DNA of 64,000 bases, from the NCBI GenBank assembly GCA_905221605.1, contig CAJNDS010002573.1:273501-337500 (forward strand). Direction: 5' to 3'. Source of the stretch: Symbiodinium natans. Taxonomy: Eukaryota; Sar; Dinophyceae; Suessiales; Symbiodiniaceae. Positions 43,098 through 52,817 of the stretch are shown here, piece by piece; position 1 is the first letter of the stretch; the number at the start of each line of letters is the position of its first letter. The notes under the pieces were generated by a model. The model worked only from the letters and a program-made list of their open reading frames with translations. It did not search any database and was not told where the DNA came from. The position numbers and the translations under genes are program-made.

Positions 43098-43209
43098 CCC
43101 AAAGAGCCCAAGATTGCTTCATTTTAAGGAAGATTCCTTAAATCATAGAGGGGATGCCTGATATAATTTAAGGTATGTTCCTTAATTGAGCAATGTTGGG
43201 CTCTTTGGG
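43098..43209. mobile_element. TIR-B MITE
   Basis: CCCAAAGAGCCCAAGATTGC at the left and GTTGGGCTCTTTGGG at the right; 112 bp, only 90 bp from the previous copy. Confidence 0.8.
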
Positions 43210-43366
43210 TGCCACTCCGTTGCATGGAGTTGGCTCTTCTCTTCGCCTTCTCTTGGTCGTCGTTGGAACCGCTGCCAACAATCCGATCTGCAGCAGGGGT
43301 GCGCTGCTGCTTTCAAGGCTGCACAGGAAATATCAATTGAGGCGTGTCAAGAATTCAATGCTGGTA

Positions 43367-44100
43367 CCCAAAGAGCCCAATATAGCTTAATTAAGGAATA
43401 CCTGGAGCCTTCAAATTACGTGAAAAAACAGCCTTTCCATGAAAACAGCCTTTTTCAAGACATGGACCCAAAAACAGCCCGTGGGGCGGAATTTGGCTAG
43501 GCAGCCCAAAAAAAGGCTATTTTGAAATTTGTGACGGTGTTCAACTCGAGGACGTTTGCTTGCTACGTGTTCTGCGGATTCTTGCTTGTTGAAGCAACGA
43601 AAGCCTGAAGCCACAAGCAGAAAGCCTGAATTTGCAAACTCAAAAAACACGCAAGCCTGAAGCCAAGCCATGAAAGCCTGAAGGAAAAGGCGGAAATGGC
43701 CGGAAAAAAGGCGGAATTAGCCGGAAAAAGGCGGAATTTGCCGGAATTCGTTTCTTGTCTCGCTGAAACAGCCGAGAACCCTGACCTGCAGCTTCCGATT
43801 GTCATGGCATCAGAAGCAAACCTTTGGTCGACATGCGCTACGAAGAAGAAACCCTGAAGCATTGTCTTGCTTTGCATGTGGGCGCGCGTGCCCTCAATAG
43901 GAAAAAGGCTATTTTTGTTTGTCATGGCTGTTTTGGTCAAAAATGCTTGTTTTTGAGAATCTTGGCTGTTTTTGGTGTAAGTTTGGCTTGTGGCCATTTT
44001 TTCGCGTACACAGAGGGTCCAGGTATACCTTAAATCATATTAAGGATCCCTATATGATTTAAGGAATATTCCTTAACTAAGCAATATTGGGCTCTTTGGG
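43367..44100. mobile_element. TIR-B MITE interrupted by TIR-A
   Basis: Left part 43367-43400 and right part 44024-44100 together form a complete TIR-B flanked by TA (ggTA ... TAtagc). Confidence 0.85.
43399..44025. mobile_element. TIR-A transposon copy 3, nested in TIR-B
   Basis: Core 43401-44023, 623 bp, inserted at the TA of ggaaTAtacc with duplication of TA. Apparently identical to copy 2, so transposition was recent. Confidence 0.9.
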
Positions 44101-44117
44101 TATAGCAGCATGCCCAG

Positions 44118-44240
44118 GCTGGCATCATGTGTAGACAACGCGCCGTTCTGTGGCCATGTAGTGGATGGACTTGGCCGACGGGGTAGCACAAAAGACGCCG
44201 CGTGCCCGTTGGCCAGGCGCTTGGGCCAGTCTCCAGCCAC
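44118..44240 (+). CDS. candidate exon, about 40 codons
   Basis: Acceptor cagcatgcccag directly after the nested MITE. LASCVDNAPFCGHVVDGL... is open to the CCCTAAA array at 44243. Donor not identified. Confidence 0.35.
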
Positions 44241-44458
44241 CCCTAACCCTAAACCCTAAACCCTAAACCCTAAACCCTAAGCCCGAAGCCCTAAACCCTA
44301 AACCCTAAACCCTCCAAAACGCGACAAATGGCCGGTGCCCATGCCTGCTGCTGCTGAAACGCCACTGCCGCGACGCAATGTGCCATTTTGCGCCATGACG
44401 CGACTTTATAAAATGAATTGAACAGGTCCGTTTACATGAGCTTCCCCTTTACGAGATC

Positions 44459-44743
44459 ATGAGCGCAGACCATACTATTCCGATGCTCGAAATACGAATG
44501 CGGACGAACGTCGTCACCTCTGCTTCGCTGCAGGACATGCAGGACCTGGGCAGTTGCATGCTGACGGCAGAATCGCCAAAACTGTCCGGCACGAAGTCTG
44601 AGGTTTCCGGATCCCGCATGCTGTATGGCTCTTCCTGCAGCGTGCCTATCCCCACGCAAGTCCCCCAATACCCCGCCGACCCCCACCCCCGCTTGGGCTG
44701 TTGCGACGTTGCGTTTTTGTTGGGGCAGCTTGCCGAACGCTGA
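44459..44743 (+). CDS. open frame with ATG, 94 codons
   Basis: MSADHTIPMLEIRMRTNV... to TGA, Ser/Pro-rich. A minus-strand frame of 108 codons covers the same DNA, so coding strand and status are uncertain. Confidence 0.25.
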   Translation: MSADHTIPMLEIRMRTNVVTSASLQDMQDLGSCMLTAESPKLSGTKSEVSGSRMLYGSSCSVPIPTQVPQYPADPHPRLGCCDVAFLLGQLAER

Positions 44744-44984
44744 CCGGCGCCCCGTCAACGCAGCTGCTTTTGCGCAAACGCTGGCAACAACAAGGCAGAT
44801 CGTCCAAAACCCCTTAAATCAGGAACGCGCCCTAATTCAACAGTGTTATGATGCTTAGTAGAAATTAGGGCAGGTACGCAAACGCAGCCGGTCCCATCAA
44901 CAGATGCCATTGGCACTCCGCATTCAACTTTACTTGCGGCCGGTTATTGGAGAAGTAAGTCAATTGCGGGTTCCATGCCTGCGC

Positions 44985-47900
44985 AGCTGATTGGCCCGTG
45001 CTCGGCCTTAGCCGGATCTGCTGATGCTCATGATGCTCACTTGGTTGCACGTGCTTGGCAGCAAAAACTGAGCAGCTGATGCTCCTGCTGTTCGCTTGGT
45101 GCGTGCGTGGACAAAGCCTGGGCAGCTGAAGCTCCTGATGCTCGCTTGGTGGCCCGTGCTCGGGCAAAGCCTGAGCAGCTGATGCTCATGATGCTCGCTG
45201 GGTGGCCTGAGAAGCTGATGCTCATGATGCTCGCTGGGTGGCCCGTCCTTGGGCAAAGCCTCAGCAGCTGATGCTCATGATGCTCGCTGGGTGGCCCGTA
45301 CGCGGACAAAGCCTGAGCAGCTGATGCTCATGATGCTCGCTGGGTGGCCCGTGCGCGGACAAAGCCTGAGAAGCTGATGCTCATGATGCTCGCTGGGTGG
45401 CCCGTCCTTGGGCAAAGCCTCAGCAGCTGATGCTCATGATGCTCGCTGGGTGGCCCGTGCGCGGACAAAGCCTGAGCAGCTGATGCTCATGATGCTCGCT
45501 GGGTGGCCCGTGCGCGGACAAAGCCTGAGCAGCTGATGCTCATGATGCTCTCGCTGCCCCGTGCGCGGGCGAAGCCTGAGGAGCTGATGCTCATGATGCT
45601 CGCTGGGTGGCCCGTGCGCGGACAAAGCCTGAGCAGCTGATGCTCATGATGCTCGCTGGGTGGCCCGTGCGCGGACAAAGCCTGAGAAGCTGATGCTCAT
45701 GATGCTCGCTGGGTGGCCCGTCCTTGGGCAAAGCCTCAGCAGCTGATGCTCATGATGCTCGCTGGGTGGCCCGTGCGCGGACAAAGCCTGAGAAGCTGAT
45801 GCTCATGATGCTCGCTGGGTGGCCCGTCCTTGGGCAAAGCCTCAGCAGCTGATGCTCATGATGCTCGCTGGGTGGCCTGAGAAGCTGATGCTCATGATGC
45901 TCGCTGGGTGGCCCGTCCTTGGGCAAAGCCTCAGCAGCTGATGCTCATGATGCTCGCTGGGTGGCCCGTGCGCGGACAAAGCCTGAGCAGCTGATGCTCA
46001 TGATGCTCGCTGGGTGGCCTGAGAAGCTGATGCTCATGATGCTCGCTGGGTGGCCCGTCCTTGGGCAAAGCCTCAGCAGCTGATGCTCATAGTGCTTGCT
46101 TGGTGGCCCATACTCGGGCAAAGCCTGAGCAGCTGATGCTCACAATGCTCGCTTGGTGGCCCATGCTCGTGCAAAGCCTGCTGCTGATGCTCATGATGCT
46201 TGCGTGGTGGCCCGTGCTCGTGCAAAGCCTGAGCAGCTGATGCTCATAATGCTCGCTTGGTGGCCCGTGCTCGTGCAAAGCCTGAGCAGCTGATGCTGCT
46301 GATGCTCGCTGGGTGCTCATGATGCGCGCTTGGTGTCCCGTGTGCTCGGGTGAAGCTTGAGCAGCTGATGCTCATGATGCTCGCTTGGTGGCCCATGCTC
46401 GTGCAAAGCCTGAGAATCTGATGCTCATGATGCTCGCTTGGTGGCCCGTGCGCAGGCAAAACCTGAGCAGCTGATGCTCATGATGATCGCTTGGTGGCCA
46501 TTGCTCGGGCAGAGCCTGAGCAGCTGATGCTCATGATGCTCGCTTGGTGGCCGCTGATGCTGATAATGCTTACTTGGTGGCCAACTGATGCTCACAATGC
46601 TCGCTTGGTGGCCCATGCTCGTGCAAAGCCTGAGCAGCTGATGCTCATGATGCTTGCTTGGTGGCCCGTGCTCGGGCAAAGCCTGAGCAGCTGATGCTCA
46701 TAATGCTCGCTTGGTGGCCCATGCTCGTGCAAAGCCTGACCAACTGATGCTCAATGCTCGCTTGGTGGCCCGTGCTCGTGCAAAGCCTGAGCAGCTGATG
46801 CTCATAGTGCTTGCTTGGTGGCCCATGCTCGGGCAAAGCCTGAGCAGCTGATGCTCACAATGCTCGCTTGGTGGCCCATGCTCGTGCAAAGCCTGCTGCT
46901 GATGCTCATGATGCTTGCTGGGTGGCCCGTGCGCGGACAAAGCCTGAGCAGCTGATGCTCATGATGCTTGCTTGGTGGCCCGTGCTCGGGCAAAGCCTGA
47001 GCAGCTGATGCTCATAATGCTCGCTTGGTGGCCCATGCTCGTGCAAAGCCTGACCAACTGATGCTCAATGCTCGCTTGGTGGCCCGTGCTCGTGCAAAGC
47101 CTATGCTCATAGTGCTTGCTTGGTGGCCCATACTCGGGCAAAGCCTGAGCAGCTGATGCTCACAATGCTCGCTTGGTGGCCCATGCTCGTGCAAAGCCTG
47201 CTGCTGATGCTCATGATGCTTGCGTGGTGGTCCGTGCTCGGGCAAAGCCTGAGCAGCTGATGCTCATGATGCTTGCTTGGTGGCCCATGCTCGTGCAAAG
47301 CCTGAGCAGCTGATGCTCATAATGCTCGCTTGGTGGCCCGTGCTCGTGCAAAGCCTGAGCAGCTGATGCTCACGATGCTTGTTCGGTGGCCCATGCTCGT
47401 TCAAAGATTTCAAAGCCTGAGCAGCTGATGTTCATGATGCTCGCTTGGTGGCCCGTGCTTGTGCAAAGCCTGAGAAGCTGATGCTTGCTTGGTGGCCCAT
47501 GCTTGTGCAAAGCTTGACTGAGCAGTTGATGCTCATGATGGTTGCTTGGTGGCCCATGCTCGTGCAAAGCCTGAGCAGCTGATGCGCATGATGCTTGCTT
47601 GGTGGCCCATGCCCGCGCAAAGCCTGAGCAGCTGATGTGCATGATGCTTGCTTCGTGGCCCATGCTCGCGCAAAGCCTGACCAGCTGATGATCGCCTGGT
47701 GGCCCATGCTCGTGCAAAGCTTGAGCAACGGATGATCATGATGCTCGCTTGGTGGCCCATGCTCGTGCAAAGCCTGAGCAGCTGCTGATCATGATGCTTG
47801 CTTGGTGGCCCATGCACGTGCAAAGCCGGATCAGCTGATGCTCATGATGCTTGCTTTGTGGCCCATGCTCGTGCAAAGCCTGACCTGAGCAGCTGCTGCT

Positions 47901-50900
47901 CATGATGCGTGCTTGGTGGCCCGTGCTCGGGCAAAGCCTGAGCAACTGATGCTCAATGCTCGTATGGTGGCCCATGCTCGTGCAAAGCCTGAGCAGCTGA
48001 TGCGCATAAGGCACGCTTGGTGGCCCGTGCTCATGCAAAGCCTGAGCAGCTGATGCTCATGATGCTCGCTTGGTGGCCCATGCTCGTGCAAAGCCGGGAC
48101 AGCTGATGCGCATGATGCTTGCTTGGTGGCCCGTGCTCGGGCAAAGCCTGAGCAGCTGATGCTCATGATGCTCGCTTGGTGGCCCATGCTCGTGCAAAGC
48201 CTGACCATTTGATGCTCAATGCTCGCTTGGTGGCCCGTGCTCGTGCAAAGCATGAGCAGCTGATGCTCATAGTGCTTGCTTGGTGGCCCATACTCGGGCA
48301 AAGCCTGAGCAGCTGATGCTCACAATGCTTGCTTGGTGGCCCATGCGCGTGCAAAGCCTGCTGCTGATGCTCATGATGCTTGCGTGGTGGCCCGTGCTCG
48401 GGCAAAGCCTGAGCAGCTGATGCTCATGATGGTTGCTTGGTGGCCCATGCTCGTGCAAAGCCTGAACAGCTGATGCTCATAATGCTCTTTTTGCTCGTGC
48501 AAAGCCTGAGCAGCTGATGCTCATAATGCTCGCTTGGTGGCCCGTGCTCGTGCAAAGCCTGAGCAGCTGATGCTCAAGATGCTTGTTTGGTGGCCCATGC
48601 TCGTTCAAAGCCTGAGCAGCTGATGTTCATGATGCTCGCTTGGTGGCCCGTGCTTGTGCAAAGCCTGAGCAGCTGATGCTTGCTTGGTGGCCCATGCTTG
48701 TGCAAAGCTTGACTGAGCAGTTGATGCTCATGATGGTTGCTTGGTGGCCCATGCCCGTGCAAAGCCTGAGCAGCTGATGCGCATGATGCTTGCTTGGTGG
48801 CCCATGCTCGTGCAAAGCCTGAGCAGCTGATGATCGCCTGGTGGCCTATGCTCGTGCAAAGCTTGAGGAACGGATGATCATGATGCTTGCTTGGCTGCCC
48901 ATGCTCGTGCAAAACCTGAGCAGCTGCTGATCATGATGCTTGCTTGGTGTGCTCATGCATGCTCATGCAAAGCCTGAGCAGCTGATGTTCATGATGCTTG
49001 CTTGGTGGCCGATGATGTTCATGATGCTCCCTTGGTGGCCCATGCTCGTGCAAAGCTTGAGCAGTTGATGCTCGTGATGCTTGCTTGGTGGCCAATGCTC
49101 GTGCAAAGCCTGAGCAGCTGATGCGCATGATGCTTGCTGGGTGGCCCATGCCCGTGCAAAGCCTGAGCAGCTGATGCGCATGATGCTTGCTTGGTGGCCC
49201 ATGCTCGTGCAAAGCCTGAACAGCTTATGCTCATGATGCTTGCTTGGCGGCCCATGCTCGTGCAAAGCCGGAACAGCTGATGCGCATGATGCTTGTTTGG
49301 TGGCCCATGCTCGTGCAAAGCCTGAGCAGCTGATGCTCATGATGCTAGCTTGGCGACCCATGCTCGTGCAAAGCCTGAGCAGCTCATGATCATGATGCTT
49401 GCTTGGAGGCACATGCTCGTGCAAAGCCTGAGCTGCTGATGCCCATGATGCTTGCTTGGTAGCCCATGCTCGTGCAAAGCCGGATCAGATGATGCTCATG
49501 ATGCTTGCTTGGTGGCCCATGCTCGTGCAAAGCCTGAACAGCTGATGCACCTGATGCTTGCTTGGTGGCCCGTGCTCATGCAAAGCCTGAGCAGCTGATG
49601 CGCATGATGCCCGCTTGGTGGCCCATGCTCGTGCAAAGCCTGAGCAGCTGATGCTCATGATGCTTGTTTGGTGGCCCGTGCTCGTGCAAAGCCTGAGCAG
49701 CTGATGCTCAAGATGCTTGTTTGGTGGCCCATGCTCGTTCAAACCCTGAGCAGCTGATGTTCATGATGCTCGCTTGGTGGCCGTGCTTGTGCAAAGCCTG
49801 AGCAGCTGATGCTTGCTTGGTGGCCCATGCTGGTGCAAAGCTTGACTGAGCAGTTGATGCTCATGATGGTTGCTTGGTGGCCCATGCTCGTGCAAAGCCT
49901 GAGCAGCTGATGCGCATGAGCTTGGTGGCCCATGCCCGTGCAAAGCCTGAGCAGCTGATGCGCATGATGCTTGCTTGGTGGCCCATGCTCGTGCAAAGCT
50001 TGAGCAACGGATGATCATGATGCTTGCTTGGTGGCCCATGCACGTGCAAAGCCGGATCAGCTGATGCTCATGATGCGTGCTTGGTGGCCCGTGCTTGGGC
50101 AAAGCCTGAGCGACTGATGCTCGATGCTCGCTTGGTTGCCCGTGCTCGCGCAAAGCCTGAGCGGCTGATGCTCCTAATGCCCGCTTGGTGGCCCGTGCTC
50201 GTGCAAAGCCTGAGCAGCTGATGCTCATGATGCTTGCTTGGTGGCCGATGATGTTCATGATGCTCCCTTGGTGGCCCATGCTCGTGCAAAGCTTGAGCAG
50301 TTGATGCTCGTGATGCTTGCTTGGTGGCCAATGCTCGTGCAAAGCCTGGGCAGCTGATGCGCATGATGCTTGCTGGGTGGCCCATGCCCGTGCAAAGCCT
50401 GAGCAGCTGATGCGCATGATGCTTGCTTGCGGCCCAGGCCCGTGCAAAGCCCGAGCAACTGATGCGCATGATGCTTGCTTGGTGGCCCATGCTCGTGCAA
50501 AGCCTGGACAGCTGATGCGCATGATGCCTGCTTGGTGGCCCATGCCCGTGCAAATCCTGAGCAGTTGATGCGCATGATGATTGCTTGGTGGCCCATGCTC
50601 GTACAAAGCCTGAGCAGCGGATGCCTTGCTCGTGAGCAGCTGATGCCCATGATGCTTGCCTGGCGGCCCATGCTAGTGCAAAGCCTGAGCAGTTGCTTGT
50701 TTTTTGGTGGCATAGCCTCGTGCAAAGCCTGAGCAGCTGATGCTCATGATGCTTGCTTGGTGGCGAACAGCTGATGCTCATGATGCTTGCTTGGTGGCCC
50801 ATGCTCGTGCAAAGCCTGAGCAGCTGATGCGCATGATGCTTGCTGGGTGGCCCATGCCCGTGCAAAGCCTGAGCAGCTGATGCGCATGATGCTTGCTTGT

Positions 50901-51540
50901 GGCCCATGCTCGTGCAAAGCCTGGACAGCTGATGCTCATGATGCTTGCTTGGTGGCCCATGCCCGTGCAGCTGATGCGCATGATGCTTGCTTCGTGGCCC
51001 ATGCTCGTGCAAAGCTTGAGCAGCTGACTCCTGATGCGCGCTTGGTGGCCCGTGCTCGTGCAAAGCCTGAGCAGCTGATGCGCCTGATGCTCGCTTGGTG
51101 GCCCGTGCTTGTGCAAAGCCTGAGCAGCTGATGCTTGCTTGGTGGCCCATGCTCGTTCAAAGCCTGAGCAGCTGATGCGCATGATGTTTGCTTGGTGGCC
51201 CATGCTGGTGCAAAGCCTGAGCTGATGCGCATGATGTTTGCTTGGTGGCCCATGCCCGTGCAAAGGGTTTAGGGTTTAGGGTTTAGGGTTTAGGGTCCTG
51301 AGCAGCTGATGCGCATGATGCTTGCTTCGTGGCCCATGCTTGTGCAAAGCTTGAGCAGCTGATGCTCATGATGCTTGCTTCCTGAAAAGCCTGAGCAGGT
51401 CATGATCATGATGCTTGCTTGGAAGCACATGCTCGTGCAAAGCCTGAGCTGCTGATGCCCATGATGCTTGCTTGGTGGCCCATGCTCGTGCAAAGCCTGA
51501 GCAGCTCCTGATCATTGGTGGCCCATGCGCGTGCAAAGCA
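44985..51540. repeat. 53-bp satellite array, about 120 units
   Basis: Unit about gcaaagcctgagcagctgat-gctcatgatgctcgcttggt-ggcccgtgctcgg (53 bp; spacing verified at 45306/45359). A homogeneous subfamily occupies about 45,000-46,080; the rest has more divergent units and segmental copies 1.1-1.25 kb apart (e.g. near 47516, 48709 and 49852). 53 is not divisible by 3, so minus-strand translations cycle through three peptides and give ORFs up to 360 codons; I regard these as by-products. Confidence 0.9.
51266..51296 (+). repeat. 31-bp telomeric insert in the satellite
   Basis: Four and a half TTTAGGG units lie exactly between caaag and cctgagcagc, which are contiguous in every other unit; no satellite base is lost. 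Confidence 0.85.
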
Positions 51541-52008
51541 CGGGAGGTTGACGGTGCCGTGCTGCAGGTCGCAGAGCGTACCCCGAACTCGCGAGGGGCG
51601 GCCCGCAGAAGCTCGTGGTCCTAGGCTCCGAGATAGGAGGCCGCTGGAGCACTGCTGCGCAGCACTTTGTTTGCGACCTCGTCCGGCTCCGCGCTCTGCG
51701 TGCGCCGCCTGCCGTGCGCGCTGCGGCGTCCTCCGGCTGGGCAAGACGCTGGTGGGGAGCCCTTTCCGTTGCGGTCCAGCTCGCCGTGGCGAGCACAGCC
51801 TTGGGCCGAGCGTGGCCGGCTGCGCCACTGCCTGGCCCGAGCGACGGCCCTGCACTGGACCGCGTGCTCGACCTCGCCACCAATGAAGGGCCTAGCCGCC
51901 TGCCCCTGCGGCCCTAAACCGGGACCGCCCGCTGTGGTAGTAGTTCGACCAACGTAGCTCTGGTACCGTGTTGCAGTCGGAAAAGGCCGAGAAAAAAAAA
52001 AAAAAAAA
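51541..52008 (+). pseudogene. 5'-truncated LINE: reverse-transcriptase C-terminal tail plus poly(A)
   Basis: From 51552 to the stop near 51917 one frame is open, containing KLVVLGSEIGGRWSTAAQHF and SGWARRWWGALSVAVQLAVA. This matches my recollection of the C-terminal region of dinoflagellate non-LTR retrotransposon ORF2 proteins. A 75-bp 3' UTR and A17 (51992-52008) follow, as expected for target-primed reverse transcription. The RT core is absent. Satellite flanks both sides. Confidence 0.55.
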
Positions 52009-52019
52009 GCCGTGCTTGG

Positions 52020-52102
52020 TCATTGGTGGCCCATGCTCGTGCAAAGCCGGAGCAGCTGATGCTCATGATGCTTGCTTGGTTGCCCATGCTCGTGCAAAGC
52101 CT
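52020..52102. repeat. satellite remnant, same orientation
   Basis: About 1.5 units of the 53-bp satellite resume after the LINE tail. Confidence 0.8.
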
Positions 52103-52203
52103 AATGTCCTGACGCGCGATCTGAACTTCGCTACGACGCCCTCCACGGCGCCTCCAACATTCATGGCGACACGCCACTCCTCGGTGATGTGCTCGCCGAC
52201 TCC

Positions 52204-52452
52204 TCATCAGCTGCTCAGGCTTCGCACAAGCATGGGCCACCAAGTGCGCATCATGCGCATCAGCTGCTCAGGCTTTGCACGAGCATGGGCCACCGAGCGA
52301 GCATCATGAGCATCAGCTGCTCAGGCTTTGCACGAGCACGGGCCACCAAGCGAGCATCAGGAGTATCAGCTGCTCAGGCTTTGCACAAGCTTGGGCCACC
52401 AAGCAAGCATCATGAGCATCAGCTGCTCAGGCTTTGCACGAGCACGGGCCCC
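52204..52452. repeat. satellite arm in inverted orientation
   Basis: Five units, with cagctgctcagg at 52208, 52261, 52314, 52367 and 52420 (53-bp period), reverse-complement to the main array. About 100 bp of unrelated DNA separates it from the forward remnant. Confidence 0.9.
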
Positions 52453-52539
52453 TTGCCAGGCATCTGTCGTAGCTCTTTATGGGCTCGGCGACGCACTTTG
52501 CACTGCGACGGCGGACAGTCAGGAGCAAAAAGTATGCGG

Positions 52540-52544
52540 AAAAA
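52540..52544. repeat. target-site duplication AAAAA (left)
   Basis: Five A's next to the LTR, matched by 60326-60330. Low complexity, so only supportive. Confidence 0.6.
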
Positions 52545-52730
52545 TGCGAAAGCTCTAAGGCTGTTTCGGGGGTCCTACTGGGCTCAGGGTAGGACACTCC
52601 CCTTTTCTCTTCGCTTGAAGCCTCAAAAGGGCTGCGGTTGCGCAGTGGTTTCTATACAGCGTAGGGGTAGCCTTTAGCTCAAGCCCTCGGAGTGTTGGGT
52701 AATTAAGCTACTTACCGTAGATAAATCGCA
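52545..52730 (-). repeat. 3' LTR, 186 bp
   Basis: Plus-strand ends TGCGAAAGC and ATAAATCGCA with 5-bp terminal inversion TGCGA/TCGCA. Differs from the other LTR by one C/T (52602 versus 60197) by eye. Confidence 0.95.
52667..52683 (+). other. spliced-leader-like sequence in the LTR
   Basis: GTAGCCTTTAGCTCAAG resembles the last 19 nt of the dinoflagellate spliced leader (GTAGCCATTTTGGCTCAAG) with a 2-nt gap. It is on the strand opposite to the element's genes. Also at 60262-60278. Confidence 0.3.
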
Positions 52731-52741
52731 CCCCCCTCCAA
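52731..52741 (-). other. polypurine tract
   Basis: On the coding strand, TTGGAGGGGGG directly precedes the 3' LTR; the expected primer site for plus-strand DNA synthesis. Confidence 0.85.
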
Positions 52742-52817
52742 CCTCAGAGGGTTGTGCTTTGTTTAGATTTGCTGGTCATCCTGACCAGCGGTGGTGCCCG
52801 CTTGGCGGGACTACCGC

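Noticed and set aside
45037-51263. Dozens of minus-strand ORFs up to 360 codons
   Set aside because: 53-bp satellite read in rotating frames; starts and stops fall at random unit variants, with no conserved boundary.
44985-51540. CRISPR array
   Set aside because: Units are contiguous with no unique spacers, and the genome is eukaryotic.
51512-51883. Minus-strand 123-codon ORF
   Set aside because: Shadow of the LINE tail, which has the better family resemblance and a poly(A) in the + orientation.
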